Source: Plantago major
Lineage: Eukaryota > Streptophyta > Magnoliopsida > Lamiales > Plantaginaceae
Assembly (NCBI GenBank): GCA_026545765.1
Contig: CM048844.1
Location: 20,778,237-20,842,236 of the forward strand
Length of the DNA stretch: 64,000 nucleotides
Direction of reading: 5' to 3'
This document shows, piece by piece, positions 23,580 through 33,060 of this stretch (within the stretch, counting starts at the first letter, position 1; each line of letters begins with the position of its first letter). The notes beneath the pieces are model-generated. The model searched no databases and was not told the origin of the DNA. It saw only the letters and a program-made list of their open reading frames with translations. The translations under genes and the position numbers were made by a program.

Positions 23580-23825
23580 TATTATAAAACAACAAAAGAA
23601 GATAATATACTGAAAGATGGTTATGAGAAGTGTATTGTTGTCTCTTTCATTCATCATACTGAAGACCTTTTATAGGCAAATTCTTTCGACAAGTATCTAT
23701 TCATTCTTTCTAATTTTCAAAGTATTTACTATACATATACTGTAGAGAAGAAGAAAATTTTCTTCTATCTTGACAAGTGATTTGATCTATTGAACATTCA
23801 CCATTGTTCATGTATTTTCACAACA
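23580..23825 (-). repeat. 5' LTR of copia element
   Basis: 246 bp, the promoter-bearing LTR; its outer edge is 93 bp upstream of the DEG5 ATG. A TTTTATAGGC block (TATA-like on the opposite strand) is shared with the other LTR. Confidence 0.95.
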
Positions 23826-23918
23826 AAAAGGATAATTTACAGGCAAATAGAAATGGAATGAGAAAAAATTTCAGTTTTTAAAATTAAAGAAGGCAGGAAG
23901 TAGCTGTAGCCTGTAGTA

Positions 23919-26677
23919 ATGGTGGTTTTGAGTGTACTCCAATGTACACCCTCATCGTCAATCTCACACAATCAGAATCCCACTTCGTCATCTCGATCAA
24001 ATTCAAGCAACACCCACCTATTAACTCGACGAAAATCTTTACTTTTCACTTCTTCTTTACTGGCCTCTTTCTTGCACTTGCATCACTACCCAAACATTCC
24101 CACTTTCCCATCTGCATTTGCCCAAGAACTGGATGAGCTTGACCAAGAAGAGAACCGGGTCGTTCAAATCTTTCAGGTTTACCAGATTTAACTTTCATTT
24201 TCTTGATGTACTGCTGTTTATGCGGATGGTACAATTGAAACATATATCTGTGGCCATTATTCATTGTATTATCGTCACATCTTTAAATGTGAAAATTTTC
24301 TCCCACGTGTCTGATTTCACTTGTTTAAAACTGAGATAATTGTTGCATACATTGAATGCTATTGAAGAGTGGTTACAGGATTGTTTACAGAATGTATTAT
24401 TGAAATCAAGAGTTGATCAACTAAGCTGCCTAATTATCTAACTCCTTTAGTTTGAGCTGCTTGATCTTGATTTTGGCGCCTGCTGATGATGTTTTGTGAT
24501 AATATTGTTAGTATGCTAGTGTAGTCAAATTTGCTGAATTTCTATTTATTTTTCTGATTATTCAGTTTTATTATTTAACTTGTAGGAAGCTTCATCTTCT
24601 GTTGTATTCATCGAGGATATAGAGTTAACGAAAGTACCTAAGGCTAAGAGTGCTTCTGATAATGTGATAGTTGAGGATGACAATGCGAAAGTGGAAGGGA
24701 CTGGTTCAGGCTTCATATGGGATAAGTTTGGTCATATTGTAGGTTTCTTGTCCCCTTTACTTGATGTGGTTCAGCTAAATTTTTGTAATGTAGACATATT
24801 TGATTAATGTGCATCTGGAAGTTGCTCCGCTGGTAATATGTATGTGCCGGTTTGAGGCCCTGAAATAGCGTCTTCACAGAAGTGCATTAGGGAGTGGGTA
24901 TGGGGTTGGCCTTATTGTAGCATCTGTAAGATTTCTATTAATCATGCGCCACTTTTAATTTGGAGAGTCTTGTAACAGTTACTCGTGTTCACCAAGTAAC
25001 ATGAGTAATTAGTTTTGAAAATGTGAATATCATGTTGCCTGCCAACACATCTGCAGCTAATCTTTATTGCCTCATTCTCTCCATACGTTGGATGCTGAAT
25101 GCCAATTTTATTTAGTGGCGTTTTTTGAGTCACTGTAGGTTCTGTTTTTTATTGCCCCATTTGAATGTGTTTTCTTGGGAGAGTTATTCTTTTGTTCTAG
25201 ACTAATACCTCTCTGATTCTGTTTTTTCTTCTATAGGTAACTAATTATCATGTAATTTCCAAATTGGCGACTGACAAGAGTGGCTTACAACGTTGTAAGG
25301 TTCTACTCATGTCTTCTTTTAATACAGTACATTAGCCTTCTTTCTTTAGTTTGCAGTCGCAAAGGTTGTAATTTTCCATTTAGTTAACAGTTTGCCTAGA
25401 TGGAGTCACATGTTTCTCTGTGAATTTTCAGGTATCTTTAGTTGATTCCAGTGGGAACGCCCTTGTAAGAGAAGGAAATATTGTGGGTTTCGATCCAGAC
25501 TTTGATCTTGCTGTTCTGAAGGTGCTGATTTTGCAAATTGCAATGATTATATCCTCTGCATGAGTGCATGTTTACAAGGAATTGTTTCGGTGGTCATGTG
25601 GTTGGCTGTTGGCATATCAGTCTTGTGTAGTGGCGTTCTTTATAGGTTTACAATTAAAACTCCGTATTCATCATATATTTTACTACGTCTTATCCAAAAA
25701 ATTTAATGACAGGTTGATGCAGCCGGAAACGAGCTGAAGCCACTAAATGTTGGCACATCTCGCGAATTACAAGTCGGTCAGAGTTGCTTTGCAATCGGAA
25801 ATCCATATGGTTATGAGAACACACTGACCACTGGGGTAATCATGTTAGGTTTTATTCAGATGGGGGAAATGTCAGATAGTTTCATCTATATATAACCTGA
25901 AAAAAAAACTTCGAATTTTCCAAGCTACCAGAGAGACATTTGTTCTATGCAAAATCAAAGAGATCAATTTTTTTTTTTATGACTTCAGACAACTTATTTC
26001 ATCCATTGTTTCAAATGTTGCAGGTAATCAGTGGATTAGGTAGAGAGATACCTTCGCCAAATGGAAAAGCTATTCGAGGAGCCATTCAAACTGATGCTGC
26101 TATTAATGCTGGTATTTCTCCAACTATGCGAAAAAATCTTAATCGCTCGTCTAATGACCTGGGGTAGTTTATATGTGCATATAATCAAGAATTTTTCAAT
26201 CTTATCTCATGAAGTTTGTGATGCAGGAAATTCCGGTGGACCACTAATTGACTCCTATGGCCATGTAATTGGAGTCAATACAGCCACGTTCACTCGCAAA
26301 GGTACTTGAGATCTTGAACATTCTACTGTAGTCTAGTCACAAGTCATATTTTAGGAGCATATAGAACAATGAAAGTAACTTGAGCTAGGTATATCACTGC
26401 ATCTGACCTTCGTTGATTTTGTCGTGCTTTTCTTGGGCTTAATATACCATCATTACATCAATGCTAGAAGTAGATACATATTCACAATGAGTGACTTGGA
26501 TTGAACATGGACTTGATGTCATAGTAATTGATTAAACTAAACCGAGTTGATCTCTTACACCATAATGCAGGCAGTGGAGTATCTTCGGGAGTGAACTTTG
26601 CGATACCAATAGACACTTGCGTCCGGATTGTGCCTTACCTCATTGTATATGGAACTCCGTACACCGATAGATTCTGA
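23919..26677 (+). CDS. DEG5: DEG5 chloroplast lumenal serine protease, 8 exons
   Basis: Exons: 23919-24176, 24586-24738, 25237-25299, 25432-25521, 25713-25835, 26024-26111, 26227-26301, 26571-26677; all introns GT-AG, total 318 residues. Known role: DEG5 is a PDZ-less Deg/HtrA protease of the thylakoid lumen. It pairs with DEG8 and helps clear photodamaged PSII D1 protein. Seen here: a plastid transit region rich in Ser, then twin-Arg RR (37-38), a hydrophobic stretch and AFA (66-68), a bipartite lumen-targeting signal of Tat type. Next comes the trypsin-like fold with catalytic His142 (TNYHV), Asp183 (DLAVL) and Ser261 (GNSGGPL). It ends at DRF with no PDZ domain, as in Arabidopsis DEG5 (about 320 residues). 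The frame is intact. The copia 5' LTR lies immediately upstream, so promoter and 5' UTR must be short, lie within LTR sequence, or start beyond the element. Confidence 0.96.
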
Positions 26678-27847
26678 TCGCTGCACATCATTTATATATC
26701 ATTCTTTGCAGACTACATTCACAAGATGAGCTACTAGTCATGCCATTATGTTCATACATTCTGATTATTTGAGAACAAAGTGAATTATTGTACTTTCAGG
26801 CACTACACTGTAGTATGTAGACTATATTTGTTCACACAAGTGATTTCTTTTCTACGAAAGAGCCTAGAAGAACTATTTATCCTCCAAGGGGTACGTAAAT
26901 GTAGAGAATAATTTCACTATATTAACACTTGGAACTGTTGATTGAAGTGAAGTTAGGTTTTTCCATGTTTACTGGTCTGCCACCTAATTATATGGAGGTG
27001 GGAGACATAAGTAGCATGATCACAAATCAATCATTCGGGTTGGCGATAACTACATGTACTTTTACCACAGGTAATCGGTAGATGACTTATAACCGATAAA
27101 AAAAGTCCCAATTTTTTTTAGGGATTGATAACACTGTCCGATATCAATAAAGTGTATCTTTCTCTTCGAAAATTCAATAAAAGCTTGATAGTTAAACATT
27201 AATGATCTTCAGCAATTTTAGGATCGATGACAGAGGAAGCTTCCCGATAGACGCACGAGTGTGGACAGACCACACGTGTTGTTATTTGGGGCCAACATAT
27301 TAACTGAACGGGCTGGATAACCGCATTGACCTAAAGCTAGACCTCGATCAATTATGGTCAATATGTTACAAAACAGACCAAAAAGTAAAAGATGTTTCAA
27401 TTTCAACTCAATGTAACGACGTCAACAAAAACTTCAAAACTGGGGAAAAAATCGAAAAATTGTTCTTTAAGCTATGACATTTCCGCTTTTGTACCTTTAA
27501 TTGTGATTGTCCGATTTTGGTACCTTTGAATGCATCATTGTCCAATTTAGATACCATATTACACGTGTTGGCTTAATTACGCGACATGCATCACTTTGCA
27601 ACATACAAAAATACGAAAACTATGTTGGACTAAAATGTAAATACGGTAGAGTTTTATTTTCATTTTTTATATACTATAAACCGGTGATTGTACTCTTGGA
27701 AAGTTTATCAATACATTATTTTGCAGTTTCAAAAAAATCATACTTTCAATTATGTCAAATATTATACTACAATGGTTGTACCTTACACCACCAAACCCTA
27801 GCCTTTTTTTTTTTAGAATCACCATCACCACCAAACCCTAGCTAGGT
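26678..27847. other. Intergenic between DEG5 and F-box copy 1
   Basis: Holds the DEG5 3' UTR and then AT-rich spacer. A segment near 27440-27600 resembles the arms of the Mutator-like elements (repeated TTTTGGTACCTTTGAATG-like phrases) but no bounded element could be made out. Confidence 0.45.
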
Positions 27848-27853
27848 GGATCA

Positions 27854-27861
27854 CTATAAAA
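27854..27861 (+). promoter_or_regulatory. Putative TATA box of F-box copy 1
   Basis: CTATAAAA about 90 bp before the ATG at 27948, followed by a CT-rich leader (TCTCTTGCTCTCTCACTCACT) typical of plant 5' UTRs. The position fits a core promoter now cut off from the gene body by the gypsy insertion. Confidence 0.6.
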
Positions 27862-27960
27862 TGTAAATTCCTCTCTTTCAAATTGCATCTCTTGCTCTCT
27901 CACTCACTGTAAATCCCACAAACCCGGCATCTTGAAAACAAGAAATCATGGATTCTTGCA

Positions 27961-28286
27961 TGTCACGGTCAATCTCTATCACGAAAGAAGATCGTGAAAC
28001 AAGCACAAATAGAAGAAAGGCGGTTACCTTTGATAGAAACAGATTCACGAAGGAACCCAGAGAGCAAATGTTTATTGAATCAATACTTGAGTTACAGAAA
28101 TGAGCTAGAATAGCTATTTATAGCAATTACAAAAGAGGGAAAATACAAATGTTCAGGAACCGTTGGATTAGTCGCCACGCGTTTTAATCTTCTCATCTTG
28201 GCCGTCACGCTCTAATCCACGCTCCAACTGCCGCTCTAAGCGTTCAAAACCCAAAACAACTCAATAGTGAAGGCTTCTCCATGACA
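27961..28286 (-). repeat. 3' LTR of gypsy element 1
   Basis: 326 bp, TG..CA type. The polyprotein frame (stop at 28244) ends inside it by about 43 bp. Confidence 0.95.
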
Positions 28287-29395
28287 TTGCCCGCTCCTTC
28301 TCTTGAGGCTTGACCCCAAGCCTCCACATATGGGAAAGCACGAACGAGCTTATGCCAATCTTCCCAAGTAGCCTCATATTCAGGCAAATGAGACCAATGT
28401 ACCAAAGCTTCAGTAGCAGCTGCATTGTTTCTCTTTACCATCCTTCTACCAAGCACAGCTACTGGTTGTAGTAATACCTGACCTTCTTCATCCATAGGAG
28501 GTAGCTTACCAACTGCTAGTGGTACTGAAGTATCAACATGTTTCTTGAGAATTGAAACATGGAACACAGGGTGAATCTTGCTCTCAGTAGGTAATGCCAG
28601 TTTGTAAGCCAAATCACCAATCTTTTCAGTGATCTGAAAAGGTCCTGCATACTTAGGACTGAGTTTCCACACTCTAGAATGCTGCATTGACAGTTGTCTG
28701 TAAGGTTTGAGTTTGAAATATACCCAATCACCTACAACAAACACTCTCTCAGTCCTCTGCCTATCTGCAAATTGCTTCATTCTATTAGTTGCAGCCTGCA
28801 AGTGATGCTTAAGAGATATAGCCATCTTTTGTCTCTCCTCCAACATTACATCTAGACCATCTGCAAGCATAACTCCATGATGCCTGATACCTAAATGAGT
28901 AGGAAGATACCCATACAAAGCCTGAAATGGACTCATGTTAATAGATGAATGGTGAGAAGTATTATACCACCACTCAGCTTGAGCTAACCAACTGCTCCAT
29001 TTTCTTGGATTCTGACCAGTCATACACCTCAAATATGTCTCCAAACATTGATTAACTCTCTCAGTTTGTCCATCAGTTTGTGGATGATATGCAGTGCTCA
29101 TATTAAGTTGTACCCCAATAGCTCTGAATAGCTCCTTCCAAAATTGGCTTGTAAACAACTTATCTCGGTTAGAGACAATGCTCTAAGGTAGCCCATGTAG
29201 CTTGTAAATGTTATCCAGGAATAACTCTGCAAGTACAGCTACAGTAAATGGGTGTGACAAAGCAATAAAATGGGCATATTTGTTGTACCTGTCCACCACC
29301 ACCACCACCCATATAGTATCTTTACCACCTGATTTTGGAAGCTTTTCTATGAAATCCATAGTAATATGCTGCCAAGCACCTTCTGGAACTGGCAA
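28244..29395 (-). pseudogene. Gypsy 1 integrase core and chromodomain-like C-terminus
   Basis: Read from 29395: WQHITMDFIEKLPKSGG, VVVDRYNKYAHF (first catalytic D region). A TAG then replaces the expected codon after HGLP at 29183-29185. The same frame continues with FTSQFWKEL, AYHPQTDGQTERVN (catalytic E) and the GPY-like block YAGPFQITEKIG. The end is EALVHWSHLPEYEATWED, a chromodomain-like sequence typical of chromoviruses. The stop is a single-base nonsense change, since both sides share one frame. Confidence 0.9.
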
Positions 29396-29561
29396 AGGCT
29401 ATAGTAGACCCGGTGTTCTTGTGTGCTCAGGTTTATTCAATTGACAAATCTGACAAGCCAGGACCAACTCCCTCACCATAGCTCTCAAGCCTGGCCATAA
29501 AAACACCACATTCATTCTATTAAAAGTAGTTGTCACACCAGAATGACCACCCATAGAGCTT

Positions 29562-30521
29562 TCATGCATATTTTTTTACCATTTGTTCCCTGAGATCAGT
29601 CACAATCCCCACATATATCTTGCCCTTATATCTCAATATATCACCATCCCACATATATAGAGACATATTGGCAGGAGCAGTTGCCATTTCACTTACAACT
29701 TCTTCTACAACTGGATCTCCTTGATAGCTCAATTGCAATTCTTCTATGCATTTAGGCTGCACAACAGATAGAGCATATGTTTCACTACCATTCCCAACCA
29801 CATCAGAATGCAACTTCCTTGACAAAGCATCTGCCACTCTATTGCTAGCTCCCAACTTATATTCAATTGATAATTGAATCCAAGCAGCTTAGTCAAGTAT
29901 TTGTGTTGAGTGGGTGTTGAAACCTTCTGATCCATCAAATATTTGAGACTTTTTTGGTCAGTTCTGATCACAAATGGCTTATGCAACAAATAAGACCTCC
30001 ATTTCTCTACTGCAAGCACAATTGCTAAAAATTTCATAAACTGAAAGTCCCAAATGCCTGTTACTCAAAGCTTTACTAATGTATTCTATTGGATGCTCAT
30101 TCTGTAGCAATACTGCACCCAATCCTTCATAGCAAGCATCAGTTTTTACCACAAACACCAAATCAAAATCTGGCAGTTGCAAAACTGATGCAGAACACAT
30201 AGCTTGTTTTAATTGTTCAAAAGCTTGTGTAGCTGCTTCAGACCAATGGAACTGCCCCTTCTTAGTAAGTTGGTGTAGAGGCTTAGCTTTAACACCATAA
30301 TGCTGTGAGAACTTCCTGAAATAGACAGTCATGCCCAAAAATCCCCTCAAAGCCTTACGTGTAGTAGGTATTGGCCAATCTATGATAGCTTGAATCTTCT
30401 TGGGATCACGAGCTACACCCTTAGCACTGATGATATGACCCAAATAATCAACTTCATCCTGACCAAAAGCACATTTAGATCTCTTTGCATACAATGAGTG
30501 GGCATGTAACAGCTCAAACAC
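29562..30521 (-). pseudogene. Gypsy 1 RNase H and integrase zinc region, frameshifted
   Basis: Pieces in alternating frames cover the end of reverse transcriptase (CAFGQDEVDYLGH, RGFLGMTVYFRKF), RNase H (VVKTDACYEGLGAVL, KFLAIVLAVEKW, FVIRTDQKSLKYL) and the linker NRVADALSRK. At least two frame changes occur between 29855 and 30037. Confidence 0.88.
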
Positions 30522-30525
30522 CTTC

Positions 30526-31953
30526 CTAGCTCAAGTGTATCAAATGAGCATCTAAATCAGTACTATAGATGAGTATATCATCAAAGAAGACTAACACAAA
30601 TGTCTTCAGGTGTTCTCTGAAAATATCATTCATTAAGGCTTGAAAAGTTGCAGGTGCATTTGTGAGGCCAAATGGCATCACCTTAAACTCATATAGACCA
30701 TAATCTATCACAAATGCAGACTTAGCAATGTCATCAGGATGCAACCTGATCTGGTGATAGCCAACTCTCAAGTCTATCTTAGAGAACACTTTAGCTTTAC
30801 CCAATTCATCCAGCAAGTCATCAATAAGTGGTATAGGATAACTGTCCTTCACTGTATAGGAATTCAACTTCCTATAATCCACACACATACGCCAACTTCC
30901 ATCTTTTTTCTTCACTAACAATACAGGACTGGAAAATGGGCTATGGCTGGGTTGAACAAAGCCATTCTGTAGTAACTCCCCTACTATCTTCTCTATTTCT
31001 TTCATCTGTAGGTAGGGGTACTTGTATGGTCTTTGCTTGAATGGTTTTGTATCATGTAGCAATGTAATTGTGTGATCATGGGATCTGTGTGGAGGTAAAC
31101 AAGTAGGCTCAGCAAACAAATGGCCATATTCAGTGAGAAGTGGTTGTAAAATCTCAGGTTCTTTAGGTGTTTCTTTATTCCCCATTTGCATCACAAAGAA
31201 ACAACCTATAACAGATCTTTTCCCTTTATTCAAAGCCTGTTGCAACCTCTTACTTGACATGTACTTCACTCCACCCTCCCCTTTCAATCCCTGAAGTAAC
31301 ACCTCCTTCCCATTGTGCATGAATGATACAGTTTGATTGACAAAATCAAACATCATTTTACCCATGCCCATTTTCTTCATCAAATCCACACCTAACACCA
31401 TGTCATAACCACCCAATTGTAATAACCTGATATTAGCTGTGAAGCTATGGTTAGCCATTTCCCATTGAAAATCAGTACACTTAGTATTGCACTCCAATTT
31501 GCCACCCCCAGCTACAGTAATCACATATGAATTAGTGAGCTCCACCTTACAATTCAACCTCTTAGCAGCTGCCTCATCTAAGAAACTATGAGTGCTTCCT
31601 GAATCCACCAGAATAGTGATGATGCTATTCTGCACCTTACCCACCACTTTTATAGTTTCTAGTGGTGGTTGGCCACCTACAGCATGCAAAGAAATTCTAG
31701 GCATCTCCTCCTCACGAAAATCATCATTCAATGTAATAGTTTCATCCTGTTCATCTAGTACTATCACAAACAACTTTTTGCATTGATGTCCATAAGTGTA
31801 TGGCTCATCACAATTGAAACAGAGTCCCTTCTTTTTCCTGTCATCCAATTCCTCCTTAGAAAGCCTCTTCACTACAGTAATCTTCTCATAACTAGTAGTT
31901 CCTCTACTGTTTTCACACACCACCTTGCCAGTTTTAGCAGGCATAGCTGTCAA
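30526..31953 (-). pseudogene. Gypsy 1 zinc knuckle, protease and reverse transcriptase
   Basis: A 475-residue open segment: CCHC-like [14 protein letters not shown], aspartic protease [11 protein letters not shown], then reverse transcriptase with [47 protein letters not shown] and the catalytic FFDDILIYS. The frame stops within the last palm region, where the next segment takes over in another frame. Confidence 0.92.
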
Positions 31954-32028
31954 GCAACACCTCTTGTTTTCTAGCCATCATGATAGCCTGGTCTAAAGAA
32001 CTAGGTGACAGCATCTCCACCATATGCT

Positions 32029-32511
32029 TCACTTCTGACTTAAGACCACTAAGGAAACTGCTAGCTCATCCAAAGTTATGTTATGAGTAGCCATTAATGA
32101 CTCCAACTCCTCAAACTTAAACACATAGTCATCCACACCAGATATCTGTCTAAGCTTATTGAATTCACCTATGAATCCTTCACCCCTCACAGATGTGAAT
32201 CTATTCAATAACAGCTCAACAAACTTCTCCCATCCCATCACCTCTCTACCCTCGACATTATCCAAATACCAGTGCTCAGCACTTCCTTCCAAATGCATAC
32301 CAGCCAAAACCACTCGTTCACAATCATTCATAGGATTCATCATAAAATACTTCCTACATTTCCTCATCCATGATCTAAGATCATCACCATTAAATTTCGG
32401 AAAATCCATCCTAGGTAACCGTAAATGTTCAAAAACTCGAGGATTAGCATTTATACCTCCAGAATCGTCAGCAATTGTACGATTCGCTACATTTCGCTGA
32501 GGAGTTCCCAT
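32029..32511 (-). pseudogene. Gypsy 1 gag
   Basis: A 160-residue segment starting at 32511 with the retrotransposon gag signature LPRMDFPKFNGDDLRSWMRKC, AEHWY and KFVELLLNRF. Same frame as the downstream protease segment but separated from it by stops between 32029 and 31953. Confidence 0.85.
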
Positions 32512-32734
32512 TGATCGTGATCATTAGCATCAACCAATTTGTGCAACAGCTCCTCCATCTTCGATTGAGAATTTTCTAGTCTAGTCTACGTTGCGATTGC
32601 AACATCTCCTCAAAATCTGACTCCAACTTCGAAATCCGATCGCCATGATTCGGTGCAGCTGCTGTCGTTTTCGTCATCTTCCACCAACGATTAATCGATC
32701 AGAGTATTGCACAGTCTGGCTCTGATACCAAAAA

Positions 32735-33060
32735 TGTCACGGTCAATCTCTATCACGAGAGAAGATCGCGAAACAAGCACAAACAGAAGAAAGGCGGTTA
32801 CCTTTGATAGAAACAGATTCACGAAGGAACCCAGAGAGCAAATGTTTATTGAATCAATACTTGAGTTACAGAAATGAGCTAGAATAGCTATTTATAGCAA
32901 TTACAAAAGAGGGAAAATACAAATGTTCAGGAACCGTTGGATTAGTCGCCACGCGTCTTAATCTTCTCATCTTGGCCGTTACGCTCTAATTCACGCTCCA
33001 ACTGCCGCTCTAAGCGTTCAAAACCCAAAACAACTCAATAGTGAAGGCTTTTCCATGACA
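32735..33060 (-). repeat. 5' LTR of gypsy element 1
   Basis: 326 bp. Its outer edge abuts the F-box coding sequence at 33061. Confidence 0.95.

Larger units (their letters stand above)
17561..23825 (-). mobile_element. Ty1/copia LTR retrotransposon, full length, decayed
   Basis: Two 246-bp LTRs bracket a 5.8-kb interior coding gag, protease, integrase, reverse transcriptase and RNase H in copia order on the minus strand. Flanking 5-bp duplications AAAAG lie at 17556-17560 and 23826-23830. A polypurine tract AAGGGGGAG (minus strand, 17807-17815) abuts the 3' LTR. The LTRs differ at about eight positions by eye (about 3%). Several frameshifts and a gag stop make it non-autonomous now. It sits just upstream of the DEG5 start codon in the opposite orientation. 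Confidence 0.95.
27961..33060 (-). mobile_element. Ty3/gypsy chromovirus inserted in the F-box exon
   Basis: 5.1 kb with 326-bp LTRs (TGTCACGG..CCATGACA) and a perfect 5-bp duplication TTGCA (27956-27960, 33061-33065). A primer-binding site TGGTATCAGAGC (minus strand, 32719-32730) complementary to initiator tRNA-Met follows the 5' LTR. Order on the minus strand is gag, protease, reverse transcriptase, RNase H, integrase, chromodomain-like end, which is Ty3/gypsy order. The two LTRs differ at about seven sites by eye (about 2%), all transitions. Stops and frameshifts break the polyprotein. Confidence 0.96.
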
